Below are positions 7,502 through 16,496 of a stretch of 64,000 nt of DNA, one piece after another. The stretch's first letter is position 1; every line of letters begins with the position of its first letter. The notes under the pieces are model-generated. The model was not told the DNA's origin, did not search any database, and saw nothing but the letters and a program-made list of their open reading frames with translations. The stretch covers positions 5,640,501 through 5,704,500 of the forward strand of contig NZ_CP073766.1 in NCBI RefSeq assembly GCF_018255755.1. The letters run 5' to 3'. This stretch comes from Chitinophaga sp. HK235 (GTDB taxonomy: Bacteria; Bacteroidota; Bacteroidia; Chitinophagales; Chitinophagaceae). Position numbers and translations under genes: made by a program.

Positions 7502-9334
7502 TTATTTAAACTCCTGCATTTCCACCAGTTTTTGGTAGATGCCTTCGTGGGTAAGCAGGTCTTCATGGGTGCCTCTTTCTTTTATTTCACCCTGGTCCAT
7601 CACGATGATTTCGTTGGCATGCTGGATCGTGCTCAAACGGTGTGCAATCACAATGGTGGTACGGTTTTGCATCAGTTGATCGAGAGCGGACTGCACCAGT
7701 TTTTCGGATTCAGTATCGAGTGCGGAAGTAGCTTCGTCCAGTATCAGGATGGGAGGGTTTTTAAAGATGGCCCTGGCAATGGTAAGGCGCTGACGCTGGC
7801 CACCGCTCAGTTTGAGGCCGCGGTCTCCTATTGGAGTATCGTATCCGTTTTCCAGCTGTTCAATAAATTCATGTGCGTTGGCAATCTTTGCAGCATGGAT
7901 CACGGCTTCCCGGTCTGCTTCCGGATGTCCGAAAGCAATGTTGTTAAACACAGTATCATTAAACAATACAGCCTCCTGTGATACGATTCCTATCAGTGAA
8001 CGCAGATCATTCAGCCGGAGGTCGCGTATATCGGTGCCGTCTATACGAATAGCTCCTTCGTTGACATCATAGAAACGGGGCAGCACATCGGCCATCGTTG
8101 ATTTACCGGCGCCACTGCGGCCTACCAATGCAATCATCTGGCCTTTGGGAATGGTTAGCTTCACATCTTTCAGCACATAATGCTGGTCATATTTAAAGGA
8201 AATATGATCATATTCAATTTTATCATCGAAAGCATGGATGGCTTTGGCATTGGGTTTTTCCTGAATAGCCACTGGTGCATCGACAATATTAAAGATACGC
8301 TCGCTGGCCACCATGCCACGTTGCATGGTAGTGATGGCGGTAGAAATGTTTTTCGCCGGCTGCATGATCTGGGAATAAAAAACCAGGTAGGTCATGAAAG
8401 TGGCGCCGGTGAGCAGATCGCTGCCATGCAGTACCAGGGTGCCACCATAGATCACCAGTACAATCACCACCATCACCCCCAGGATCTCAGATACCGGGGA
8501 AGCCAGTTCCCGCTGGTTGAACATGGATTTGCTGACTTTAACAAAACGATGGTTTACGTCACCAAATTTTTTCTGCATAAAAACGGCGGCAGTAAAGGAT
8601 TGTATGATACGAATACCTCCCAGTGTTTCTTCTGATACATTCAGGATCTTGCCCAGCAGCTCCTGGCTGAACCATCCTTTCTGTTTCAGTTTCTTGGAAA
8701 TGTAGGAAATCAGTGCGCCGGATATAGGGAAAAATATGATGGTGAACAGGGTCAGTTTAACGGAGAGGTAAAAGAGTGCCGCGAAGTAACCGATAATAAT
8801 AAAAGGATCGCGTAATAACACCTGGATGGAGTTTACCACGGAGCCTTCTACTTCCTGTACATCGTTGGTCATAACAGAGAGCAGATCGCCTTTCTGTTTT
8901 TCGCTGTAATAGCCCAGGGACTGTTCAGTATATTTTTTATAGATATCGGTCCTGAGCCGGGAGAGCATGGTCATTTTCATCCGGGTCACCACGCGGCCGC
9001 TCATGTAGCGTCCGAGGTTGGCGATGGTGATACATACACCAATGACAGCACAAACGAAGTACAGTGCACTTTCTTTGGAGCCGCTGCTGCGGATGAAATA
9101 ATTGAAATAGTAATTAAAAAGATCGATAAAGTAGGTGATGGTCAAGGAAAAAGACGGACGGGGCAATATTTCCGGTGTGTTGGATACCTGGTTGAATATG
9201 ACGTTCAGCAACGGGATCAGCATGGCGAAATTGACCATGCCAAAAACGATACCGATGATGGTATAAATCACATATTCCGGAATATAATGGTGCAGGGGGG
9301 TGGCATATCCCAGTAATCGCTTGAAAGTCTTCAT
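7502..9334 (-). CDS. MsbA-type ABC exporter (fused permease and ATPase)
   Basis: A 610-residue half-transporter expected to dimerise in the inner membrane and export a lipid or hydrophobic compound using ATP. The N-terminal 340 residues carry six membrane helices typical of type IV exporters. The nucleotide-binding domain has Walker A (GRSGAGKST, about residues 405-413), the LSGGQ signature, Walker B with the catalytic Glu (ILILDEATSALD) and the H-loop (IAHRLS). All catalytic residues are present. It resembles MsbA and other lipid exporters, but Bacteroidota have many paralogues, so the substrate is not settled. It stands alone and is divergent from rbfA. Confidence 0.9.
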   Translation of the reverse strand: MKTFKRLLGYATPLHHYIPEYVIYTIIGIVFGMVNFAMLIPLLNVIFNQVSNTPEILPRPSFSLTITYFIDLFNYYFNYFIRSSGSKESALYFVCAVIGVCITIANLGRYMSGRVVTRMKMTMLSRLRTDIYKKYTEQSLGYYSEKQKGDLLSVMTNDVQEVEGSVVNSIQVLLRDPFIIIGYFAALFYLSVKLTLFTIIFFPISGALISYISKKLKQKGWFSQELLGKILNVSEETLGGIRIIQSFTAAVFMQKKFGDVNHRFVKVSKSMFNQRELASPVSEILGVMVVIVLVIYGGTLVLHGSDLLTGATFMTYLVFYSQIMQPAKNISTAITTMQRGMVASERIFNIVDAPVAIQEKPNAKAIHAFDDKIEYDHISFKYDQHYVLKDVKLTIPKGQMIALVGRSGAGKSTMADVLPRFYDVNEGAIRIDGTDIRDLRLNDLRSLIGIVSQEAVLFNDTVFNNIAFGHPEADREAVIHAAKIANAHEFIEQLENGYDTPIGDRGLKLSGGQRQRLTIARAIFKNPPILILDEATSALDTESEKLVQSALDQLMQNRTTIVIAHRLSTIQHANEIIVMDQGEIKERGTHEDLLTHEGIYQKLVEMQEFK

Positions 9335-9544
9335 TCCTGATGCTTTTACACTTGCTTTTTGTTAGCATGCAAAAATAGTATAATTAAGCGACCCCTTGCC
9401 GGCAATTCGCCCAATCTTTCCGGGAAATGGTTAATTTCGCATATAACAGAGCTGTTGGGAGCAGCAGCCTGATTGGGCGCTGTGCGGTAAATATATTATT
9501 ATTGTGCATATGGGCTGTATTTCTAACGATTAAAACTGAATGCG

Positions 9545-9925
9545 ATGCAGGAAACTAAAAGGCAAAAGCAAATTGGACAATTAATACAGGAGGAACTGAG
9601 CGATGTGTTTCAGCGGATGGGGTTTAACGTGGTAGAGGGTGGAATGATTTCCATTGCTGCTGTGAAAATGACGCCTGACCTGCTGGAGGCTAAGGTTTAC
9701 CTGAGCATGTTCCAGATAAAGTCTCCGGAAGACATGCTGGAACGTATAAAAGAGAGAATGGGCGAAATTAAAAAGGCCCTTGGGTTAAGAGTGGGCAAAC
9801 AACTTCGTCGTATGCCTGAGCTGACTTTTTTCCTCGATGATACGCTGGATTATGTGTTTAAGATGGAAGAGCTCTTTAAGAAAATCAAGGAAGACGATTC
9901 CCATATCAAAGGGGATAATAAGTAA
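9545..9925 (+). CDS. rbfA: 30S ribosome-binding factor RbfA
   Basis: A 126-residue single KH-like domain protein that binds immature 30S subunits and helps 16S rRNA 5'-end maturation. The start MQETKRQKQIGQLIQEEL matches the family N-terminal helix, and the C-terminal pattern of LRRMPELTFFLDDTLDY is diagnostic. The length is normal. It is followed after 5 bp by the ABC permease gene, so the two are probably one transcript. The 210 bp upstream separate it from the divergent ABC exporter. Confidence 0.95.
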   Translation: MQETKRQKQIGQLIQEELSDVFQRMGFNVVEGGMISIAAVKMTPDLLEAKVYLSMFQIKSPEDMLERIKERMGEIKKALGLRVGKQLRRMPELTFFLDDTLDYVFKMEELFKKIKEDDSHIKGDNK

Positions 9926-9930
9926 AATGT

Positions 9931-11154
9931 ATGGTCTGGCAGTTTGCTTCCCGTTACTTCAGGGCTAAAAAATCGACCAATGCCATCAATATCATTGCCT
10001 GGGTAAGTGTGGCTGCCATTGCGATAGGAACAGGCGCGCTGATTGTAATTTTAAGCGTGTTCAACGGATTTGAGGGCCTTGTTAAATCCCTGTATTCTTC
10101 TTTTTACCCTGCAATCAAGGTGGCCCCGGCCACGGGCAAAACGATTTTGTTATCGCCTGCACAACTGCAGGCTATCGGTCGTACGCCCGGAGTGGCTGGT
10201 TATTCTGAAGTAGTGGAGGAAAAAGCGGTGTTGCGTTACGGAGATGAGCCCACTATTGCCATCCTGAAGGGGGTAGACAGTAATTACAACATAGTAACGG
10301 ATGTTAAAAGCAATATCGTCCGGGGGCGTTTTGATATAGGAGATGAAACGGCTTACCGGGCAGTAATGGGACTGGAGCTGGAAGGTGCATTGGGTGTAGA
10401 CGTGGTGCATAGTCTGGCCCCGGTGACTGTTTATGTACCACGCAGAAAGGTGAATGCTTTTGTTACCCCGGAAGATGCTCTGAATAATGGGGTGCTTTAC
10501 CCTGTTGGTACTTTTGCTATCCAGCAGGAATTTAACAGCAAATATGTTATTACCCATATCGATTTTCTGCGGAAGTTGCTGGAAATGGCGCCTAATGAAA
10601 TGTCGGCACTGGAAGTGGCTGCCAGCCCGGGTACCGATCAGAATCTGCTGAAAAAACGGCTGCAGCAGCTGCTGGGTGGGCAGTACAAGGTACAAACCCG
10701 GTATGAACAGAACCAGTCACTCTACGCGATTATGCAGACAGAAAAATGGGCAGTGTATGTGATCCTCAGTTTTATTATGATCATTGCCGCTTTTAACATG
10801 ATCGGGTCTTTATATATGCTGGTTATAGAGAAAGAGAAGGATATTACCATCCTGAAAGCAATGGGTGCCCGTAAGTCGCTGGTTATGAGGATATTTTTGG
10901 CTGAAGGGTTGATTATAGCGGGTATCGGGACCTTGTTGGGTTTTGTATTAGGGGGTGGTTTCTGTCTGATTCAACAGCATTTTGGTATTATCAAACTGGA
11001 GGGGACTTCCTTTCTGGTAGATGCTTATCCTGTGAGCATGCACCTGGCTGATTTTGGGCTGGTGTTTATTACCATTCTGGTGATTGGTCTGGCGGCTAGC
11101 TGGTATCCTGCGAGAAGAGCGGCGGAGGAAGCTATTACGTTAAAGGCTACTTGA
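9931..11154 (+). CDS. LolC/LolE-type ABC permease (FtsX family)
   Basis: A 407-residue inner membrane protein with the MacB/FtsX layout: an N-terminal helix (about 20-45, INIIAWVSVAAIAIG), a large periplasmic domain (about 50-265) and three C-terminal helices (about 275-395) with the typical EKEKDITILKAMGA segment between the first two. This is the architecture of LolC and LolE, which extract lipoproteins from the inner membrane for delivery to the outer membrane. The ATPase partner (LolD) is not in the window. The ATG at 9931 was chosen because it is in frame with the conserved start; an ATG at 9927 is in another frame. Confidence 0.85.
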   Translation: MVWQFASRYFRAKKSTNAINIIAWVSVAAIAIGTGALIVILSVFNGFEGLVKSLYSSFYPAIKVAPATGKTILLSPAQLQAIGRTPGVAGYSEVVEEKAVLRYGDEPTIAILKGVDSNYNIVTDVKSNIVRGRFDIGDETAYRAVMGLELEGALGVDVVHSLAPVTVYVPRRKVNAFVTPEDALNNGVLYPVGTFAIQQEFNSKYVITHIDFLRKLLEMAPNEMSALEVAASPGTDQNLLKKRLQQLLGGQYKVQTRYEQNQSLYAIMQTEKWAVYVILSFIMIIAAFNMIGSLYMLVIEKEKDITILKAMGARKSLVMRIFLAEGLIIAGIGTLLGFVLGGGFCLIQQHFGIIKLEGTSFLVDAYPVSMHLADFGLVFITILVIGLAASWYPARRAAEEAITLKAT

Positions 11155-11184
11155 TAAATAGAACAGTCAGGATATAATGTATAT

Positions 11185-11225
11185 AAAAAGCAAAGGAGCG
11201 AAGATGATTCGCTCCTTTGCTTTTT
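11185..11225. terminator. Bidirectional terminator
   Basis: An 18-bp perfect stem: the arm at 11185-11202 (AAAAAGCAAAGGAGCGAA) pairs with 11208-11225 across a 5-nt loop. Flanking A and T tracts let it work in both directions, between the permease (stop 11154) and the convergent transketolase gene (stop 11252). Confidence 0.85.
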
Positions 11226-11251
11226 ATCTTTAAAGTTTTGTTGTTCGGTCA

Positions 11252-12088
11252 TTAATAATCACCCAGTGTTTCCGGCAGTTGAGCCAGTGCTTTGGCGAGT
11301 TGTTCATCGCTGGGGGCGATACCATGCCATTCGTGGTGGCCTTCCATGAAGTCAACTCCTTTGCCCATTACGGTCTTCATGATGATAGCGATAGGTTTGC
11401 CTTGTCCGGTGAGGCTTTTGGCTTTTTCCAGGGTCGCTACGGTGTCGTTCATATCATTACCGTCCATGTGGAGGATGGTCCATCCGAAGGTTTCGAATTT
11501 GGCTGCTACATCACCAAGGCCGGCTACAGCGTCGGTGGTGCCGTCGATTTGCTGGCCGTTGAGGTCTATGGTAATAATCAGGTTGTCTACTTTATGGTGT
11601 GGAGCAAACATAGCGGACTCCCAGATTTGTCCTTCTTCCAGTTCACCGTCACCATGGAGGCAGAAAACAATGCCTTTATCGTTGTTCAGTTTTTTGCTCA
11701 GTGCGGCGCCGATGGCTACGCTCATGCCCTGACCGAGGGATCCTGAAGCCATGCGTACACCCGGGAGGTGTTCGTGTGTGGTAGGGTGGCCCTGGAGGCG
11801 GGTGTTTAATTTGCGGAACGTAGCAAGTTCTGTTACCGGGAAATAACCGGAACGGGCCAACGCGCTATAGAAAACAGGGGAAATGTGCCCATTGGAGAGG
11901 AAGAAAAGGTCCTGATCACGGCCGTCCATGTCAAAAGGCTGTGGCGTATGCTTCATAACCTTAAAATAGAGTGCAGTAAAGAAATCTGCGCAACCTAGAG
12001 AGCCACCGGGGTGACCACTTTGAACGCCATGTACCATTCGTACAATATCTCTTCTAACCTGGGTAGCAATATCCTGAAGCTGTGGCAT
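11252..12088 (-). CDS. Transketolase, N-terminal (TPP-binding) subunit
   Basis: A 278-residue protein matching the first third of transketolase, which moves two-carbon units between sugar phosphates in the pentose phosphate pathway. SGHPGGSLG (near residue 24) and the thiamine-diphosphate motif GDGELEEGQIWE with the downstream DLNGQQ are intact. The pyrimidine-binding and C-terminal domains are absent and the stop lies well before a terminator, so this is a split enzyme and not a frameshift. Split transketolases are known in bacteria and archaea. The C-terminal partner is usually adjacent, but here the neighbours are the permease and a glycosyltransferase. Confidence 0.9.
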   Translation of the reverse strand: MPQLQDIATQVRRDIVRMVHGVQSGHPGGSLGCADFFTALYFKVMKHTPQPFDMDGRDQDLFFLSNGHISPVFYSALARSGYFPVTELATFRKLNTRLQGHPTTHEHLPGVRMASGSLGQGMSVAIGAALSKKLNNDKGIVFCLHGDGELEEGQIWESAMFAPHHKVDNLIITIDLNGQQIDGTTDAVAGLGDVAAKFETFGWTILHMDGNDMNDTVATLEKAKSLTGQGKPIAIIMKTVMGKGVDFMEGHHEWHGIAPSDEQLAKALAQLPETLGDY

Positions 12089-12223
12089 GATACTTGATGA
12101 TTTTTGTGCCGCAAAACTAATTGAATTTCTAGATTTGTGGCGTTGAATGTTGTTTTTGCGATCTCAAAGTATTAAAAATCCTGATTTTTTTAGCGTTTCT
12201 TTTACACATTTCATTGAAATTAA

Positions 12224-12231
12224 TATCTTTG
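12224..12231 (+). promoter_or_regulatory. -7 box for the WecA/MraY-type gene
   Basis: TATCTTTG matches the Bacteroidota -7 consensus TAnnTTTG exactly and ends 17 bp before the ATG at 12249, implying a very short leader. The -33 element is not clear. Confidence 0.5.
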
Positions 12232-12248
12232 CAAAATAAGCCCCACTA

Positions 12249-13382
12249 ATGGAGAATGTTTTAATTGCTACCGTCCTAAGCTTTGTTGTAACCTATTTTT
12301 CAATTCCAATACTGATTAAAGTGGCGGATTTGAAACACCTATACGACGAACCGGACGAAAGAAAAACGCACAAACAACGCATACCAACGCTCGGGGGAAT
12401 CGGTTTTTTCTCAGGGTTTATTATTGCTGCTGCGGTATGTGTTCCAACCTTACAGAATTCGCCATTTCAGTATATGATGGCAGCCTTTTTTATCATCTTC
12501 ATGGTGGGAATGAAAGATGATATCGTAGGCCTTTCTCCGTTAAAAAAACTGATAGGTCAGTTAGTGGCTTCCTTCGCAATTATCTATCTGGGTAATCTGC
12601 AGATCAACAGCATGTATGGTTTTCTGGGTATTACCACCCTTCCTGCTAATATCAGCCTGATGCTCACCTACTTTTATTTTATTGTGGTGATCAACTCCTT
12701 TAACCTGATAGACGGGGTGGACGGACATGCCGGCAGTATTGGTTTGCTGGTAAGTGCGATCCTGGGTGCCTATTTCCTGCATGTAGGTGAAATCACTTAT
12801 GCTGTACTGGGTTTTGCCCTTGCCGGCGGCCTGGCCAGTTTCCTGATTTACAATATTTCCCCTGCCCGTATTTTTATGGGCGACACTGGCTCCCTGCTGA
12901 TCGGACTAGTGAATGCGGTATTGGTACTGAAATTTATTGAAGTTGCCGGTAACCCTGCCAGTAAAATGCCAGTGGGTGCTACTCCTGCAGTTGCCATTGC
13001 TATCCTCATCGTACCGCTTTTTGATACCCTGAGGGTATTTGCTGTGCGTATGCTGCGGGGAAGATCTCCTTTTTCTGCAGACCGGAACCATATCCATCAC
13101 TACTTGCTGGACCTCAAGCTGGACCATAGACAAACTACCCTGGTATCCGTAGCAGTGAACACTATCTTTATTGCTGCTGCTTTTATGCTCCAGGGGCTGG
13201 GTTCCACCGTTCTGACAATGCTTGTAGTGGGTGCCGCTACCGTTTTTACCGGTATCCTGTATATGGCCCGCAAACGGAAACAAGCCCTTCAGCCAGCTGT
13301 TGCCATCTCTCAACCGGCTAACAGCGTCGCTCCTCCCAAAATACTAAGGGTTACTACCGAAGGTGTGTTACAGGACAAATAA
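12249..13382 (+). CDS. WecA/TagO-like polyprenyl-phosphate sugar-1-phosphate transferase
   Basis: A 377-residue integral membrane enzyme of the MraY/WecA superfamily with about ten or eleven helices. It links a sugar-1-phosphate from a UDP-sugar to undecaprenyl phosphate, the first step in O-antigen, capsule or other surface glycan synthesis. Visible motifs are the cytosolic DEPDERKTHKQRIPTLGG, the aspartate-rich MKDDIVGL, NLIDGVDGHAG and MGDTGSLLIG, and the histidine loop NHIHHYLLD. The His loop suggests a WecA-type GlcNAc-1-P or similar transferase rather than MraY. The C-terminal tail of about 50 residues is hydrophilic and variable. No glycan gene cluster surrounds it. Confidence 0.88.
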   Translation: MENVLIATVLSFVVTYFSIPILIKVADLKHLYDEPDERKTHKQRIPTLGGIGFFSGFIIAAAVCVPTLQNSPFQYMMAAFFIIFMVGMKDDIVGLSPLKKLIGQLVASFAIIYLGNLQINSMYGFLGITTLPANISLMLTYFYFIVVINSFNLIDGVDGHAGSIGLLVSAILGAYFLHVGEITYAVLGFALAGGLASFLIYNISPARIFMGDTGSLLIGLVNAVLVLKFIEVAGNPASKMPVGATPAVAIAILIVPLFDTLRVFAVRMLRGRSPFSADRNHIHHYLLDLKLDHRQTTLVSVAVNTIFIAAAFMLQGLGSTVLTMLVVGAATVFTGILYMARKRKQALQPAVAISQPANSVAPPKILRVTTEGVLQDK

Positions 13383-13462
13383 CATCCCTGGCGATATCTA
13401 TACCTTTACAACGATTGCGGATGTAAAGCAGCATTTCTAATGCCATTCTTGTATCTGTCACT

Positions 13463-13492
13463 TTGACGATTAAAAGAAATCCTGTAGGTTTG
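13463..13492 (+). promoter_or_regulatory. Promoter of frr
   Basis: A -33 TTG (13463-13465) and a -7 TAGGTTTG (13485-13492) are 19 bp apart, which is the Bacteroidota sigma-A arrangement. The start codon of frr follows 22 bp later. Confidence 0.65.
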
Positions 13493-13514
13493 CAGGCACT
13501 TAACTATTTATGTT

Positions 13515-14078
13515 ATGCAAGACGATCTAACGCTTATCATGGATGATGCAGCTGACTCGATGGCTAAAGCAGTCGGGCACCTGGAGCTGGAACTCACAAA
13601 AATAAGGGCGGGTAAAGCAAACCCCCAGATACTGGACGGTATTGCCGTGGATTACTATGGCTCCCCTACTCCGCTTAACCAGGTAGCAAACGTAAGTATA
13701 GCGGATGCACGTACCCTGACCATTCAGCCCTGGGAAAAAAATATGCTGCAACCTATCGAAAGGGCTATTATCGCATCCAACATTGGTCTTAACCCTCAGA
13801 ATGATGGTGTCATTATTCGCCTTTTCCTTCCGCCACTCACTGAAGAAAGAAGGAAAGAGTTTGTGAAAAGGGTTTATAATGAAGGGGAACAGGCTAAAGT
13901 AGCAACCAGGAACATCCGTCGCGATGCGATTGAAGGTATCAAGAAATTGCAGAAAGATGGCTTGAGTGAAGATACTGCGAAAGGTGCAGAAGCAGATATT
14001 CAGGCACTGACCGACAAATACATCGTACAGATAGACAAACACTGCGAAGTGAAAGAAAAAGAGATCATGGCTGTCTAA
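13515..14078 (+). CDS. frr: Ribosome recycling factor
   Basis: A 187-residue protein that, with EF-G, splits post-termination ribosomes in the cytoplasm. The sequence follows the family end to end: the N-terminal helix with LELTKIRAGKANPQILD, the beta domain with YYGSPTPLNQVANVS and WEKNMLQPIERAI, and the C-terminal helices with LPPLTEERRKEFVKR and RNIRRDAIEGIKK. The length is normal. It has its own promoter and a strong terminator, so it is probably a monocistronic unit. Confidence 0.98.
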   Translation: MQDDLTLIMDDAADSMAKAVGHLELELTKIRAGKANPQILDGIAVDYYGSPTPLNQVANVSIADARTLTIQPWEKNMLQPIERAIIASNIGLNPQNDGVIIRLFLPPLTEERRKEFVKRVYNEGEQAKVATRNIRRDAIEGIKKLQKDGLSEDTAKGAEADIQALTDKYIVQIDKHCEVKEKEIMAV

Positions 14079-14106
14079 AACAGTTATTGTATCAGACAAA
14101 CTTATA

Positions 14107-14148
14107 AAAACAGCGGAGAGGCCGGTAGTATGGTCTCTCCGCTGTTTT
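14107..14148. terminator. Bidirectional terminator
   Basis: A 17-bp stem (one G-T pair): AAAACAGCGGAGAGGCC (14107-14123) with GGTCTCTCCGCTGTTTT (14132-14148), 8-nt loop. It lies between the convergent frr and EamA genes. The core AAAACAGCGGAGA also occurs in the terminator at 30720. Confidence 0.85.
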
Positions 14149-14152
14149 AGTA

Positions 14153-15031
14153 TCAGGAGGCCGTTTTAGCCCGATTGACCATATAAACCCCCAACAGAAT
14201 AATACCCATACACAACACCTGTACCCAGGTAATCGGCTCATGGGCCAGTAATCCCCAGCCTATAGCCACTACCGGTAACGCATAAGTGACCATCGAGGCA
14301 AACATAGAGCCCGCACGTCTGATCAGCAGATAAAATAATACAGCTGCCACACCGGTGCCCATCACCCCTAATATCAATCCTGCCGACAATGAACGCCATG
14401 GGGCATGATCTGTCGCAAACTGGGGAAAAAAGTCACTAAACCACAATATGGGAAAGGTGATCAGTCCACAAAAAAACATAGCAATAGATCCTAGTTGCAA
14501 CGAGCCGAATCCCTTCAGGTAATGATGTACCAGACTGATGTTGGTACCATAGCTGATAGTAGCCACCACCACCAGCAGGCTATAATACCAGTGGCCGCCG
14601 GCGCTGATGCCCTTGGAGCTGAAAAGCAGCACTACACCCAGTAAACCAACACATACTCCCGTTAGCTGTGCTTTTTTGATAGGGCTTTTGAAAAGGATTA
14701 AACCTGTCAGCAGTGCCATCAGTGGTGTCAAAGAGTTGAGAATACCGGCCAGGGAGCTGTCTATTTCTGTTTCTGCCACGCAGAAAAGAAAAGCCGGAAG
14801 CCCATTGCCCAGTAAGCCGGAGAGAAAAATGACCGGCAATTTGTTGACCGGCGTTTGCCGGAGAGCTTTGGGAAGGAAGGGTAACAAAGCCACACCGGCA
14901 GCTACCAGTCTTAAGCTGGCTACCTGATAGGGTGTAAATGATTCCAGTCCGATCTTCATTAAGATAAAAGAGCTACCCCAGGTGAGGGATAGCAACAGAA
15001 AAACACCCCAGTGGGCAAATTTTTGGTTCAA
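14153..15031 (-). CDS. EamA/DMT-superfamily transporter
   Basis: A 292-residue inner membrane protein with ten predicted helices in two EamA repeats of five (about 1-140 and 150-290). The first helix carries LLLSLTWGSSFILMKIG and the second repeat begins near YYSLLVVVATISYGTN. Drug/metabolite transporters of this type export or import small metabolites such as amino acids. The substrate cannot be read from sequence. It is transcribed alone towards frr. Confidence 0.88.
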   Translation of the reverse strand: MNQKFAHWGVFLLLSLTWGSSFILMKIGLESFTPYQVASLRLVAAGVALLPFLPKALRQTPVNKLPVIFLSGLLGNGLPAFLFCVAETEIDSSLAGILNSLTPLMALLTGLILFKSPIKKAQLTGVCVGLLGVVLLFSSKGISAGGHWYYSLLVVVATISYGTNISLVHHYLKGFGSLQLGSIAMFFCGLITFPILWFSDFFPQFATDHAPWRSLSAGLILGVMGTGVAAVLFYLLIRRAGSMFASMVTYALPVVAIGWGLLAHEPITWVQVLCMGIILLGVYMVNRAKTAS

Positions 15032-15149
15032 AGCGGCATTTTTTAAGACTACAAAGGTGAGAATATAACCGTACTGCGCAAAATATAAATCATCCGATAC
15101 AACACTTCTGGACTGATTTTGTTAAATTCATTGACAAAGAGTTTAATCC

Positions 15150-15896
15150 ATGAGTAAGATCAAGTTGTCAGCCATCAGTACTACCGCACCTAAAAAAGTA
15201 GACAAGGAAAAAATAAAAGCCGCCACACAGGAAATTTTACAGGAACTGGACGAGTTGCAAAATCTGTTATATGCACAACACCAACATTGCATATTGATGG
15301 TTATTCAGGGAATGGACGCCAGTGGAAAAGATGGTGTTATCAAGAATGTAACCGGTACCCTGAACCCGCAAGGTGTAATGGTACATTCCTTTAAAGCACC
15401 TACTGCCGAAGAAGCAGACCACGATTTTTTATGGCGGGTACACCTGCATGCGCCAGCAAAAGGAATGATCCAGGTATTTAACCGATCCCATTATGAAGAC
15501 ATATTGATACAGAGAGTACACAAATGGATCGACGATAAAATGGCCCGTAAACGAATGGAGGCTATTAATGATTTCGAGAAGCTGCTTTCAGTCCACAACA
15601 ACACAACGGTGCTTAAATTTTACCTGCATGTATCACAGGAAGCTCAACAGCAAAGGCTGATAGAACGGACAGAAGATCACCGGAAAATGTGGAAGTACAA
15701 TGAAAATGATTTTGAAGAAGCCAAACTTTGGGACCAGTATATGGACGCCTATGAAGATGCTTTCAAATATTGTAACGATATTCCGTGGACGATCGTACCG
15801 GCAGACCATAACTGGTACAAGGAATATATGGTGGCACTAACGCTAAGGGATACACTGAAATCGCTGAACATGAAATATCCCCGGTTAAAGAAATAA
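15150..15896 (+). CDS. Polyphosphate kinase 2 family nucleotide phosphotransferase
   Basis: A 248-residue cytoplasmic P-loop enzyme of the PPK2 family that moves phosphate between polyphosphate and nucleotides. Walker A is GMDASGKDG at residues 54-62. The Walker B-like FNRSHYEDILIQRVH and the lid module ERTEDHRKMWKYNENDFEEAKLWDQY are intact. The single short domain and the lid pattern resemble class III enzymes, which can phosphorylate AMP and ADP. The subclass assignment is inference from sequence style. No ppk1 is nearby. Confidence 0.9.
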   Translation: MSKIKLSAISTTAPKKVDKEKIKAATQEILQELDELQNLLYAQHQHCILMVIQGMDASGKDGVIKNVTGTLNPQGVMVHSFKAPTAEEADHDFLWRVHLHAPAKGMIQVFNRSHYEDILIQRVHKWIDDKMARKRMEAINDFEKLLSVHNNTTVLKFYLHVSQEAQQQRLIERTEDHRKMWKYNENDFEEAKLWDQYMDAYEDAFKYCNDIPWTIVPADHNWYKEYMVALTLRDTLKSLNMKYPRLKK

Positions 15897-15973
15897 TACA
15901 CTAATAATTAAGCTGTTCCGCGATTAAACGCTATTTTCGTCGTCTTATTTTAACCAAAATAAAACCTTGCATT

Positions 15974-16393
15974 ATGTCATTCATCAAAGAGTTTAAGGAA
16001 TTTGCCATGAAGGGCAATGTGATGGATCTTGCTGTGGGTGTGATCATTGGAGGCGCTTTTGGAAAGATTGTTACATCGCTGGTAGATAACATCCTGATGC
16101 CACTCGTGGGCTTATTTACACACGGCAAAAATTTCAACGATTATTTTGTGTTGCTGGATACAAGCAAGGGGGACATTCAAACCCTGGCAGATGCCAAAGC
16201 CAAAGGAGTAGCGGTATTCGCATATGGTGCCTTCATCCAGAGTATCATCGACTTCCTGATTATCGCTTTCTGTATCTTTATCCTGGTGAAGTTTATGAAC
16301 AGAATCAACAGAAAGCAAGAGCCAGCTCCGGCAGAACCCACTGCACAGGAAAAACTGCTCATGGAGATCCGTGATGAGTTGAGGAAAAAATAA
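15974..16393 (+). CDS. mscL: Large-conductance mechanosensitive channel MscL
   Basis: A 139-residue inner membrane channel that opens under membrane tension to release solutes on osmotic downshock. The N-terminal amphipathic helix FIKEFKEFAMKGNVMDLAVG and the pore helix VGVIIGGAFGKIVTSLVDNILMP are textbook. The second helix is AFIQSIIDFLIIAFCIFILVK. The C-terminal helix with QEKLLMEIRDELRKK ends the family. A hairpin terminator follows at 16412. Confidence 0.98.
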   Translation: MSFIKEFKEFAMKGNVMDLAVGVIIGGAFGKIVTSLVDNILMPLVGLFTHGKNFNDYFVLLDTSKGDIQTLADAKAKGVAVFAYGAFIQSIIDFLIIAFCIFILVKFMNRINRKQEPAPAEPTAQEKLLMEIRDELRKK

Positions 16394-16411
16394 TTATCCG
16401 CTTATATCCCT

Positions 16412-16459
16412 CGCAGCATTCAGCCTCACCCTTTCCCGGGAGTGACGCTGGATGCTGCG
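16412..16459 (+). terminator. Hairpin terminator after mscL
   Basis: An 18-position stem with a single C-C mismatch and one T-G pair joins 16412-16429 (CGCAGCATTCAGCC...) to 16442-16459, followed by TTTATATGTTT. The hairpin covers an ATG at 16452, which argues against that ATG as a start for the next gene. Confidence 0.7.
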
Positions 16460-16496
16460 TTTATATGTTTATGTTAATCAAAAAAAAGATACATTG

